DNA from: Ruminococcaceae bacterium UBA2806
GTDB taxonomy: Bacteria; Bacillota; Clostridia; Oscillospirales; Acutalibacteraceae
NCBI GenBank assembly: GCA_002351795.1
Contig: DEHG01000067.1
Span: 21,839 to 32,457 of the forward strand
Length of the DNA stretch: 10,619 bases
Direction: 5' to 3'
The position numbers were made by a program, and so were the translations under genes. This document shows, in pieces, positions 1-7,505 of the stretch (within the stretch, counting starts at the first letter, position 1; the number at the start of each line of letters is the position of its first letter). Under the pieces are notes generated by a model that worked only from the letters and a program-made list of their open reading frames with translations, was not told the origin of the DNA and searched no databases.

Positions 1-1
1 G

Positions 2-514
2 CCGATATGGTTTTTGCCTGCTTTTATTCTCAGCAGAAGATTTGACAGCAAAATGTATGCCCGTAAAAAGGAAATGTTTTCGTTTAAAAAGTCTCATGCA
101 CCTTATCTGTTGATAATAATTGCATTTGCTGCTCATCATGCCATGTTAATGTTTCGGTTTAACGGCGGTATTAGTATTAAAAGCGGTTTTTCCTTTGCAG
201 ATGTTGTGATAGCTGCCTCGGTAGGTCTGTCAGAGGAAATGGTTTTCAGAGGTTATCTTCTTAATGCTGCATTAAAGGAAAATAATATGCTTAACAATAT
301 AATTGCAGCTGCCTGCAACAGCATATTGTTTTTGATGATACATTTCCCTGTATGGTACAGGAAAGGCGTTCTGATAACATATTTATCAAACGGATCGTTT
401 ATCCAGATAATAGTTCTTAGTCTGATATTCAGCTTTGTTTTTATCAAAACCAAAAGCATAGTGATCCCTGCAATACTTCATATGGTATGGGATGTTCTGT
501 GTTTTATGCAGTGA
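2..514 (+). CDS. CPBP family intramembrane metalloprotease (5' partial)
   Basis: This is the C-terminal part of a membrane protein of the CPBP (Abi/CAAX prenyl protease, bacteriocin-processing) family. The frame is open back to the window edge, and its first residues look like the end of a membrane segment, so the true start probably lies upstream; the TTG at 14 is only the first possible start inside the window. Counting from that TTG, motif 1 EExxxR is E74-E75...R79 (SEEMVFRG), motif 2 FxxxH is F106...H110, and motif 3 is H156...D160. The family usually has HxxxN in motif 3, so Asp here is a mild variant. Hydrophobic stretches at about 31-47, 98-112 and 130-160 fit membrane helices carrying these motifs. 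Family members are glutamate/histidine-dependent membrane proteases; the substrate cannot be told from sequence. The next gene starts 19 bases after its stop. The family call is firm, the role unknown. Confidence 0.88.
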   Translation, partial: PIWFLPAFILSRRFDSKMYARKKEMFSFKKSHAPYLLIIIAFAAHHAMLMFRFNGGISIKSGFSFADVVIAASVGLSEEMVFRGYLLNAALKENNMLNNIIAAACNSILFLMIHFPVWYRKGVLITYLSNGSFIQIIVLSLIFSFVFIKTKSIVIPAILHMVWDVLCFMQ

Positions 515-533
515 TACAGCGGAGGTGAACATT

Positions 534-1535
534 ATGTCACATTCAAATATTGCTATTTTTGTCCCGCATAACGGATGTCCTCATCAGTGCAGCTTTTGCA
601 GTCAGAAGGATATTACAGGTCAGGGATATCAGCCGGATCATGAGGATGTGATAAAGGCTGTCGAAACGGCAAGGAAAAGTCTCAAAGAACAGACAAAAAA
701 TGCTGAGATCGCTTTTTTCGGCGGCAGCTTTACGGCAATTGACAGAAAATATATGAATGAATTGTTGTCCGCAGCGTCACCTTATGTAAAAAGCGGTGAA
801 TTTGCAGGTATAAGGCTTTCGACCCGCCCAGATGCAATTGACGATGAAGTGCTGAAAATACTGAAAAACAGCGGCGTAACTTCAATTGAACTTGGCGCAC
901 AAAGTATGGATGATGATGTCCTGCTTATGAATGAAAGAGGCCATACGGCAGCTGATGTTGTAACAGCATCGGAATTGATAAAGGAATACGGCTTTTCGTT
1001 AGGGCTGCAGATGATGACGGGGCTTTACGGCAGCAGCTTTGAAAAGGACAGGGAAACGGCAGAAAAGCTTGCCGGTCTCGGACCCGATACAGTCAGGATA
1101 TATCCCACTGTTGTAATGAAGGGTACAAAGCTGTATGAACTGTATGTCAGCGGAAAATACTTACCGCCTGATACAATGCAGTCCGTTCCGCTTTGCGCCG
1201 GACTTCTGAGATTTTTTGAGGACAGGGATATAAATGTTATCCGCCTCGGTCTGCATGACAGTCCGAGTCTGAGAGAAAGCATGGCTGCGGGAGCATTCCA
1301 TCCGTCATTCCGTGAATTGTGCGAAAGCAGAATAATGCTTGAAAACCTTCTTGATGTTTTAAGGGAAAAGAAGATCGACAAGGGTAATGTTACTGTCGTT
1401 GTAAATCCGAAAAGCATTTCAAGGTTTAAAGGACAGAAAAAAGCTAACATTAAGGAGCTTGAAAGCAGGGGAATGAAAATAGATGTGGTCACGGATGATC
1501 TGCTCGGAAAATACGAGGTCAGGATCCGGGAGTAA
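534..1535 (+). CDS. Elp3-like radical SAM protein, no GNAT domain
   Basis: A 333-residue radical SAM enzyme of the Elp3/MiaB/NifB-type fold. The iron-sulfur cluster motif CxxxCxxC is C15, C19 and C22 (GCPHQCSFC) near the N-terminus, followed by the FFGGSFT strand and loop typical of Elp3-like proteins, the STRPD segment and ELGAQS, all expected in the TIM-barrel core. I chose ATG 534 because GGAGGTGA (521-528) sits 5 bases upstream; an in-frame ATG at 492 would add 14 residues, overlap the preceding gene and has no such site. Full Elp3 has a C-terminal acetyltransferase domain; this protein is too short for one and ends in a lysine-rich tail with VVVNPKS. Clostridial relatives are often annotated as elongator protein 3 and lie between rnc and smc. 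A tRNA-modifying role is inference from the family; the substrate is unknown. It probably shares a transcript with smc. Confidence 0.9.
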   Translation: MSHSNIAIFVPHNGCPHQCSFCSQKDITGQGYQPDHEDVIKAVETARKSLKEQTKNAEIAFFGGSFTAIDRKYMNELLSAASPYVKSGEFAGIRLSTRPDAIDDEVLKILKNSGVTSIELGAQSMDDDVLLMNERGHTAADVVTASELIKEYGFSLGLQMMTGLYGSSFEKDRETAEKLAGLGPDTVRIYPTVVMKGTKLYELYVSGKYLPPDTMQSVPLCAGLLRFFEDRDINVIRLGLHDSPSLRESMAAGAFHPSFRELCESRIMLENLLDVLREKKIDKGNVTVVVNPKSISRFKGQKKANIKELESRGMKIDVVTDDLLGKYEVRIRE

Positions 1536-1536
1536 A

Positions 1537-1614
1537 TTGTTAAAAAAACTGATTAATATACAGAGGAAAAAAGTTCTAAAGGAAAGATACGGCAGCCTGC
1601 CGGTCAGGAAGTGA
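1537..1614 (+). CDS. Possible 25-codon basic micro-ORF before smc
   Basis: A short frame starting at TTG 1537, one base after the radical SAM stop, and ending at TGA 1612-1614. It would encode 25 residues, rich in Lys/Arg with a few hydrophobics (starts LLKKLINIQRKK, ends RYGSLPVRK). GGGAG (1528-1532) lies 4 bases before the TTG, which is close but usable. Its stop codon overlaps the ribosome site of smc (AGGAAGTG, 1606-1613), the same stop/ribosome-site overlap seen at the nadD-yqeG and yqeG-8627 junctions. I recognise no family. It may equally be an untranslated spacer, since a 25-codon open frame is common by chance. Conservation in related genomes would settle it. Confidence 0.25.
   Translation: MLKKLINIQRKKVLKERYGSLPVRK
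1589..1613 (+). promoter_or_regulatory. smc ribosome binding site with adjacent GC-rich hairpin
   Basis: AGGAAGTG (1606-1613) lies 5 bases before a TTG codon at 1619 and fixes the smc start, because the protein from that TTG begins MKLKALEVQGFKTF, the normal SMC N-terminus. Just upstream, CGGCA (1590-1594) can pair with TGCCG (1598-1602) around a 3-base loop, giving a small GC-rich hairpin that ends 3 bases before the ribosome site. There is no following T-run, so it is not an intrinsic terminator. A role in tuning smc translation is inference. Confidence 0.5.
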
Positions 1615-1618
1615 TAAA

Positions 1619-4600
1619 TTGAAATTAAAAGCATTGGAAGTTCAGGGATTTAAAACATTCCCCGATAAGACAAAGTTAAGCTTTACAGAAGGCATAACTG
1701 CTGTTGTAGGACCTAACGGCAGCGGAAAAAGCAATATAAGTGATGCGATACGCTGGGTGCTTGGAGAGCAGTCGGCAAAAGCGCTTCGCTGCTCCAAAAT
1801 GGAGGACGTTATATTCAACGGTACACAGCAGAGAAAAAAGACAGGCTATGCTCAGGTTACTTTGTCTTTTGATAATACAGACAGAGCCTTGCAGTTTGAC
1901 GGAGATGATGTTTCCATCACAAGGAGGTTTTACCGTTCGGGAAACAGTGAATACCTTATCAACAACACCGCCGTAAGACTACAGGATATACATGAGCTTT
2001 TTATGGATACAGGTCTTGGACGTGACGGATATTCAATGATCGGTCAGGGTAAGATAGACAGTATCGTGGCGACAAAGGGAGAGGATCGCCGTGAAATATT
2101 TGAGGAAGCGGCAGGTATCTCCAAATTCCGCTATAAAAAAGCTGATGCAGAAAGACGGCTTGGCAAAACGGAGGATAATCTTGTCCGCCTGCGTGATATA
2201 ATGACCGAGCTTGAAGGCAGGGTCGAGCCGCTGAGGATACAATCCGAAAAGGCAAAGGCATATCTTGAATATGCGGAAGAAAAAAAGGGACTTGAGATCG
2301 CATTATGGCTTAAAACTCTTGATCGTTCTGCCGCTTTGGTAAGGGAACAGGAGGATAAGCTTGCGATAGCCAATTCTCAGTATAAGGAAACAGAGGATAT
2401 ACTGGACAGTATCAGGGATGAAAATGATGAAATAGATTCAAAGCAGAATTTATTAAGCATACAGATTGAAGAAGCAAGAAACAAAGCATTGGAAAATGAG
2501 CATGACGCCGCCGAAAAGCGTTCCGAGATAGCAGTTCTGCAAAGCGATATCAAGCATAATGCAGAAACAGCCGAAAGAATACGCAGCGAGATCAAAGCAT
2601 ATTCTGATTCAGGAAAAGAGCTTAAAGAGCTTATTTCTGTAAAGCGCAGGGAAATAGAAGAAATGCGAAAGAAGCTTGAATTGCAAAAGCAGGAGCAGCA
2701 GCAGTATATCGAGGAGCTTTCAAGACTGCGGTCGGGAGAATCTGATTCAGCAGATAAGCTTTCGGAGCTAAATGCAGGACTTGCAAAGCTGACTTCACAG
2801 GCGTCTGACGCAAAGATAAAATATATGACATCGGAAAGCCAGATAAATGAGCTTTCCGAAAGAATAAAGATCACCGAAAATAATATACTTGCAAAGCAGT
2901 CACAGATCAAAACACTTGAAGCAATTATCAAGGATTATGAAAAGATGTTTATTGATTGTGAAGAAAGCATAAACTCCCTTGGTTCAAAGATAGAAAAGCA
3001 GCAGGAAAGCATTGATTCGCAGAAAAACAAATGCGATGAATACAATAAAAAACTGCAGTCGCTCAGAGTATCGGCTCAGCAAAAGTCTGAAAGGGCAAAA
3101 ATGCTTGAAGATCTCGAAAGGAATCTTGAAGGCTTTACTCACAGCGTTAAAACCATAATGCGTGAAGCAAAAAAGGGTAAGCTTTCCGGAATACACGGTC
3201 CTGTTTCAAGGGTAATACATACGCCGTCTGAATACAGTACAGCTATAGAGATAGCTCTCGGTGCGGCAATGCAGAATATCGTCACAACAAATGATGCGGA
3301 TGCAAAGGCGGCAATAGCGTTTCTGAAAAGAAATGACGGCGGCCGTGCGACCTTCCTTCCTATGTCAACAATAAATGGAAGAACTCTTAATGAAAACGGT
3401 CTTGAAAAATGCGAGGGCTTTATCGGCATTGCCTCTGAGCTGTGTTCATGTGACGATTGCTACAGGGGCATACTTGAAAACCTTTTAGGCAGGATAGTAG
3501 TTGCCGAAAACCTCGATCAGGCTGTTGTTATTGCAAAAAAATACGGTTATCGTTTCCGTATAGTTACGCTTGACGGTCAGGTAGTCAATACGGGCGGTTC
3601 GCTTACAGGCGGCTCGCTTTCAAAAAGTACCGGTCTGCTCGGCAGAACAGGTGAGATAGAAAAACTCAGAAAACAGGCTGCCGAATTGATGCAGCGCATT
3701 AAAAAGGGTGAAGACCTTCTTGAAGGCGAAAATGAAAAGCTAAGTCAGCTTAAAGAGAAATTATCGGAGTTAAATGAAAGTATAGCTGTTTCAAAGGAAG
3801 ATAAAATAAAAATAGAAGCCGAAATCAGAAGCAGGCATACCGAGCTTGAAAATACAAAAAGCTCATTAAAGGAAAGCACTTCTGAAAAGGAAAGCACTGA
3901 AAAAAAGCGCAGAGATCTTACAGATCAGATGGAGGATTCGAGAAAAGAGCTTGGCAGATTTCAGGCGGAGATATCGAAGAATGAGGAATTGCTCAGAAAG
4001 CTTACCGGCTCAAAGGATGAGCTTGTAAAAAGCCGTGAAAAAATCAGTGAAAAGCTGCAGGATGTAAGACTCAGGATCATCGGCATAGAAAACGAGATCA
4101 GCGTTACCGAAAGGGATATAGAGAATGCTGATGAACGTCTTTCAAATGCGGGGGATAAGATCAATCAGGGTCAGAAAGAGATAGAACAGATCGCTGAGAA
4201 AAACAAACTTGATTCTGAGACGATAAAAAAGCTTGAAGATAACGCAAAGGACCTTATGAAAAGCGCAGAGGAAATGAAAAGTCAGGTAACTGTTCTTTTG
4301 CAGGAGAGAATGGGGCTTGAAAAAAGACGCTCCGAGCTTCATAAGAATGAGCGTGAAAGGACAAGCGAAAGAGAAAAGATAAGCAGTGAGCTTGCACGTC
4401 TTGAGGAAAGGCGCAGCAGTCTGCAAAAAAACTATGATGAAATAATAGCAAAGCTCTGGGATGAATATGAACTGACAAAAAAAGAAGCCGAAAAAATCGC
4501 TGTTCCTATAAAGGAGCAGGGAAAGGCGCAGAGCCGTTTGTCCGAGCTGAAACAAAAAATAAAGAAACTCGGCAATATCAATGTCAGTGCGATAGAAGAA

Positions 4601-5191
4601 TATAAGGAAGTCAGTGAAAGATACGAATTCATGAAGGTTCAGCTTGGAGATGTCGAAAAATCCAAATCCGAGCTTCTCCATCTTATCAATGATCTTACTA
4701 AGCAGATGAGAGAGATCTTCATTGACAGATTCAATCTTATCAATAAGAATTTTTCCGAAACCTTTGTAGAATTGTTCGGCGGAGGAAAGGCGTCGCTGTC
4801 ACTGTCTGATCCGGAAAATGTGCTTACAACGGGCGTTGATATTTCCGTTGAGCCTCCGGGAAAGATAGTTTCTCATATAGAACTTCTGTCCGGCGGAGAA
4901 AAAGCTTTGGTTGCAATTGCTCTGTATTTTGCTATAATGAAGGTAAGACCTGCGCCGTTCTGTGTAATGGATGAGATCGAGGCTGCGCTTGATGATGTAA
5001 ACGTATACAGATTTGCCGAATATCTCAGACGAATGAATGACAGGACTCAGTTTATATGCATTACCCACAGACGAGGAACAATGGAGGAAGCTGATGTTCT
5101 GTACGGAGTTACCATGCAGGACAGAGGCATATCAAAATTGCTTGAACTGAATGTAAGCGAGGTCGAACAAAAGCTTGGTATGAAGGCATAA
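1619..5191 (+). CDS. smc: Chromosome segregation/condensation ATPase SMC
   Basis: Full-length SMC of 1190 residues, normal for the family. Walker A is GPNGSGKSN at 31-39; the Q-loop region carries IGQGKID with Q143; the ABC signature LLSGGEKAL is at about 1089-1097; Walker B is FCVMDEIEAALDD with D1118 and E1119, followed by the D-loop. Two long charged coiled-coil arms (about 170-510 and 680-1010) flank a hinge at about 520-668 that ends in TGGSLTGGS. SMC dimerises through the hinge, closes on ATP through the heads and, with ScpA and ScpB, extrudes DNA loops that resolve sister chromosomes in the nucleoid. The start is TTG at 1619 with AGGAAGTG 5 bases upstream. FtsY follows after 27 bases, the conserved Firmicutes smc-ftsY order. 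An oddity is a cysteine cluster in the hinge (C598, C609, C611, C614). No frameshift or missing catalytic residue is seen. Confidence 0.98.
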   Translation: MKLKALEVQGFKTFPDKTKLSFTEGITAVVGPNGSGKSNISDAIRWVLGEQSAKALRCSKMEDVIFNGTQQRKKTGYAQVTLSFDNTDRALQFDGDDVSITRRFYRSGNSEYLINNTAVRLQDIHELFMDTGLGRDGYSMIGQGKIDSIVATKGEDRREIFEEAAGISKFRYKKADAERRLGKTEDNLVRLRDIMTELEGRVEPLRIQSEKAKAYLEYAEEKKGLEIALWLKTLDRSAALVREQEDKLAIANSQYKETEDILDSIRDENDEIDSKQNLLSIQIEEARNKALENEHDAAEKRSEIAVLQSDIKHNAETAERIRSEIKAYSDSGKELKELISVKRREIEEMRKKLELQKQEQQQYIEELSRLRSGESDSADKLSELNAGLAKLTSQASDAKIKYMTSESQINELSERIKITENNILAKQSQIKTLEAIIKDYEKMFIDCEESINSLGSKIEKQQESIDSQKNKCDEYNKKLQSLRVSAQQKSERAKMLEDLERNLEGFTHSVKTIMREAKKGKLSGIHGPVSRVIHTPSEYSTAIEIALGAAMQNIVTTNDADAKAAIAFLKRNDGGRATFLPMSTINGRTLNENGLEKCEGFIGIASELCSCDDCYRGILENLLGRIVVAENLDQAVVIAKKYGYRFRIVTLDGQVVNTGGSLTGGSLSKSTGLLGRTGEIEKLRKQAAELMQRIKKGEDLLEGENEKLSQLKEKLSELNESIAVSKEDKIKIEAEIRSRHTELENTKSSLKESTSEKESTEKKRRDLTDQMEDSRKELGRFQAEISKNEELLRKLTGSKDELVKSREKISEKLQDVRLRIIGIENEISVTERDIENADERLSNAGDKINQGQKEIEQIAEKNKLDSETIKKLEDNAKDLMKSAEEMKSQVTVLLQERMGLEKRRSELHKNERERTSEREKISSELARLEERRSSLQKNYDEIIAKLWDEYELTKKEAEKIAVPIKEQGKAQSRLSELKQKIKKLGNINVSAIEEYKEVSERYEFMKVQLGDVEKSKSELLHLINDLTKQMREIFIDRFNLINKNFSETFVELFGGGKASLSLSDPENVLTTGVDISVEPPGKIVSHIELLSGGEKALVAIALYFAIMKVRPAPFCVMDEIEAALDDVNVYRFAEYLRRMNDRTQFICITHRRGTMEEADVLYGVTMQDRGISKLLELNVSEVEQKLGMKA

Positions 5192-5218
5192 ACAAACTCT
5201 TATCAGGAGGAAGATGTT

Positions 5219-6502
5219 ATGGGTTTTTTTGAAAAGATAAAAGAGGGACTTAAAAAGACAAGGGATGCGCTTTTCGGCAGGATAGACAAGATGCTGAAAT
5301 CGTTTACCAAGATAGATGATGAATTATTTGAAGAGCTTGAAGAGCTGCTTGTAATGGGCGACGTAGGAATGTATACTGCGGAAAAGATCTGTAACGAGCT
5401 GAAAAAACGTGTCAAAGAGGAAGGAATAACCGATCCCCGTGAAATAAAGAGACTGCTGGAAGAGGTAGTAACAGAAATGCTTAAAGGCGGTCAGGAGCTT
5501 GATACAAGCTCCAAGCCTTCAGTAATTCTTGTCATAGGCGTCAACGGCGTCGGTAAAACAACTACCATAGGAAAGCTTGCCGCTAAATTCAAAAAGGACG
5601 GCAAGAAGGTCATTCTTGCGGCAGCAGATACATTCCGTGCAGCAGCTATAGATCAGCTTGAAATATGGGCGCAGAGAGCAAATGCCGATATTGTAAAGCA
5701 GAACGAGGGTTCCGATCCGGCAGCAGTCGTTTTTGACGCTATTTCCGCAGCAAAGGCAAGGGGTGCGGATATAATAATTGCTGATACGGCGGGAAGACTT
5801 CACAATAAAAAGAACCTTATGGGCGAGCTTGCAAAGATAAACCGTATAATTGACAGGGAGCTGCCCGATTCAGCAAAGGAAGTTCTGCTCGTCCTTGACG
5901 CAACAACAGGACAGAATGCTGTCAACCAGACTAAGGAATTCCGTGAAGCTGCGGGCATAACGGGTATCGTGCTAACCAAGCTTGACGGTACGGCAAAGGG
6001 CGGCGTTGTTCTTGCAATAAAAGAGGAGCTTGATGTTCCTGTAAAATTCATCGGAGTAGGAGAGCAGGTAGATGATCTCCAGCCCTTTGTTCCCGAGGAA
6101 TTTGCAAAGGCATTGTTTGCAGATGAAAATACCATTGAGGAAGCAGCAAAAGCAGAAGCTGCCGAAGAAAATAAAGCTATATCTGAACAGACTGATGATG
6201 AAGCTGTACAGGAGGAGCATATTCCTGCAACAGCGGATATCTGGGCACAGATCGACGCAGAGGCGCAGGCAGAAAAACAGTCTCTTGCCGAGGATGAAGA
6301 AGCTGTAAAACAGAAAGAGCTTGGAGAACAGAAGGCAAGGGAGGAAGCAGAAAAAGAACGTCAGAGAAAGCGTGAAGAACGTAAAAGCCGTGCCAAAAAG
6401 CGTAACTGGAGTACGGATACTACCTCATCTGAAAGCACAGATACAGCCGGTGATGATGATTGGCTGAAATCGTGGAGAGAAGGAAACGGCGAAAATAAAT
6501 GA
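5219..6502 (+). CDS. ftsY: Signal recognition particle receptor FtsY with C-terminal charged extension
   Basis: SRP receptor GTPase of 427 residues. The N domain helices fill about 1-95, followed by the G domain: G1 GVNGVGKTT (107-115), the DTFRAAA box (137-143), DTAGR (189-193), TKLDG (253-257) and GVGEQ closing the core, with DDLQPF at 285-290 and the usual end near ALF 300. FtsY docks the Ffh-ribosome-nascent chain complex at the membrane for co-translational insertion. The N-terminus MGFFEKIKEGLKKTRD is an amphipathic helix of the membrane-binding type, with no acidic A domain in front. Instead about 125 residues follow the core: an acidic, Ala/Glu-rich stretch (301-372), a basic block (about 379-395) and a Ser/Thr/Asp tail with DDDWLKSW. 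AGGAGG (5205-5210) lies 8 bases before the ATG. Downstream rdgB begins 21 bases after the stop. Identity is firm; the extension's function is unknown. Confidence 0.97.
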   Translation: MGFFEKIKEGLKKTRDALFGRIDKMLKSFTKIDDELFEELEELLVMGDVGMYTAEKICNELKKRVKEEGITDPREIKRLLEEVVTEMLKGGQELDTSSKPSVILVIGVNGVGKTTTIGKLAAKFKKDGKKVILAAADTFRAAAIDQLEIWAQRANADIVKQNEGSDPAAVVFDAISAAKARGADIIIADTAGRLHNKKNLMGELAKINRIIDRELPDSAKEVLLVLDATTGQNAVNQTKEFREAAGITGIVLTKLDGTAKGGVVLAIKEELDVPVKFIGVGEQVDDLQPFVPEEFAKALFADENTIEEAAKAEAAEENKAISEQTDDEAVQEEHIPATADIWAQIDAEAQAEKQSLAEDEEAVKQKELGEQKAREEAEKERQRKREERKSRAKKRNWSTDTTSSESTDTAGDDDWLKSWREGNGENK

Positions 6503-6523
6503 TATCCGGAAAGGATGGTAAAT

Positions 6524-7105
6524 ATGAATTTTGTGATCGCATCCAATAATCAGAAAAAAGCTGACGAGCTTGAAAGGATCCTTTCACCGCTTGGAATAAA
6601 TGTAAAAACTGCCGCACAGCTTGGAATTTCACTTGATGATGTAGAGGAAACGGGCATGACCTTCAAGGAAAATGCCGAGATCAAAGCTGAGGCTGCGCTT
6701 AAAAAGACAGGTATGCCTTCAATTGCCGATGATTCCGGTCTGATGGTAGACGCTTTGGGCGGCAGACCCGGAGTATATTCCGCAAGGTATGCTGATACCG
6801 ATGAGGATAAGATAAACAAGCTTATTTCCGAGCTTGCTGCAACAGGCAGTGAAAACAGAGATGCACATTTTGCCTGTGTGATATGCTGTGCATTTCCTGA
6901 CGGCAGAAAGATATTTGCCTATGGACGGTGTGATGGAACAATAGGCTTTGCGCCGAGAGGCAATAACGGATTTGGTTATGATCCGATATTCTTTGTTGAA
7001 GGCAATAAGACCTTTGCGGAGCTGTCTGACAGCCAGAAGGATGCAATGAGTCATAGAGGCAGAGCGCTGCGTGAGCTGAGCGAGCTGCTGAGGAATGAAG
7101 TATAA
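6524..7105 (+). CDS. rdgB: RdgB/HAM1 family XTP/dITP pyrophosphatase
   Basis: A 193-residue non-canonical purine NTP pyrophosphatase of the HAM1/RdgB family (B. subtilis YsnA type). It hydrolyses XTP, ITP and dITP to the monophosphate and pyrophosphate, keeping deaminated purines out of DNA and RNA. Seen motifs: N-terminal ASNNQKK at 6-12, ADDSGL at 68-73 with the catalytic/metal-binding acid pair, GGRPGVYSARYA at 79-90, FGYDPIF in the C-terminal half, and SHRGRAL at 176-182 that contacts the base. The length is typical. I chose ATG 6524 rather than the in-frame ATG at 6515, because AGGA (6512-6515) overlaps the earlier ATG and is spaced 8 bases from the later one; the family also starts near this residue. 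It sits between ftsY and yhbY on one probable transcript. Confidence 0.96.
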   Translation: MNFVIASNNQKKADELERILSPLGINVKTAAQLGISLDDVEETGMTFKENAEIKAEAALKKTGMPSIADDSGLMVDALGGRPGVYSARYADTDEDKINKLISELAATGSENRDAHFACVICCAFPDGRKIFAYGRCDGTIGFAPRGNNGFGYDPIFFVEGNKTFAELSDSQKDAMSHRGRALRELSELLRNEV

Positions 7106-7121
7106 AGAAAGAGGAAAAAAG

Positions 7122-7439
7122 ATGCTGACAAGTAAACAAAGAGCGTTTTTGCGTTCACTTGCAAATGAAATAGATACTATAGTATATGTCGGTAAAGGCG
7201 GCATGAGCGAGCAGATAATAAAGCAGGCTGATGATGCGCTTACAGCAAGAGAGCTTATCAAAGGAAAGGTTCTCGATACTGCCGATATAAGCCCGAGAGA
7301 AGCTGCCGAGCATATTGCAGCAGCAACAGGATGTGATGTAGTTCAGGTGATAGGTTCAAAGTTTGTTCTGTACAGACGCAATCCCGAAGCACCAAAAATT
7401 GAACTGCCGAAAGCAAAAAAGAAAAAGCAGCAGATGTAG
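7122..7439 (+). CDS. yhbY: YhbY family ribosome-associated RNA-binding (CRM domain) protein
   Basis: A 105-residue CRM-domain protein of the YhbY family (B. subtilis YqeI). The N-terminus MLTSKQRAFLRSLAN and the VGKGGMSEQII loop, with the GxxG motif at 24-27, are diagnostic, followed by ELIKGKVLD and the strand VVQVIGSKFVLYRRN. Such proteins bind RNA and associate with pre-50S ribosomal particles; the exact step is not settled. I chose ATG 7122, with GAGGAAAA (7111-7118) upstream. An in-frame ATG at 7095 would overlap the end of rdgB, lacks a spaced ribosome site and adds residues not usual for the family. The tail after YRRN is about 20 residues and lysine-rich (PKAKKKKQQM), a little longer than in standard members. 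The gene precedes nadD, as in B. subtilis. The frame stays open past its TAG into nadD. Confidence 0.95.
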   Translation: MLTSKQRAFLRSLANEIDTIVYVGKGGMSEQIIKQADDALTARELIKGKVLDTADISPREAAEHIAAATGCDVVQVIGSKFVLYRRNPEAPKIELPKAKKKKQQM

Positions 7440-7505
7440 GAAATACTTGGATCAACTTCTGAAAGTGTTTCCCTGATAATAACTTCCAAGAACGGAGTGA
7501 GAGCA
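7440..7505 (+). promoter_or_regulatory. yhbY-nadD spacer with inverted repeat and nadD ribosome site
   Basis: This 66-base spacer is longer than most in the cluster. CTTGGA (7446-7451) and TCCAAG (7485-7490) are perfect inverted repeats around a 33-base loop, and ACTT/AAGT could form a small inner hairpin. No T-run follows, so it does not look like an intrinsic terminator. GGAGTGA (7494-7500) is the nadD ribosome site, 5 bases before ATG 7506 and 3 bases past the repeat. The spacer has no stop codon in the frame shared by yhbY and nadD. I see no known riboswitch and no clear promoter. Confidence 0.35.

Noticed and set aside
492..533. An upstream ATG at 492 as start of the radical SAM protein
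   Set aside because: It overlaps the preceding gene and lacks a ribosome site, whereas GGAGGTGA is ideally spaced from ATG 534.
2377..2931. A 184-codon open frame on the - strand
   Set aside because: It lies wholly inside the smc coiled coil, and its Ser/Leu-rich low-complexity product is what the complement of Glu/Lys-rich codons gives. No ribosome site or family is seen.
3866..3905. Repeated Glu-Ser-Thr-Glu-Lys-like codons in smc
   Set aside because: Ordinary low-complexity heptad sequence of a coiled coil; no expansion or frameshift.
4142..4681. A 179-codon open frame on the - strand, Phe/Leu-rich and membrane-like
   Set aside because: It is the reverse complement of the second smc coiled-coil arm; apparent hydrophobic segments come from AAA/GAA codons read as TTT/TTC.
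6719..7261. A 180-codon open frame on the - strand
   Set aside because: It runs antisense across rdgB and yhbY, both well supported, and has no recognisable motif or start context.
7440..7505. Inverted repeat CTTGGA/TCCAAG as an intrinsic terminator after yhbY
   Set aside because: The loop is 33 bases, the stem has moderate GC and no T-run follows, so terminator function is unsupported.
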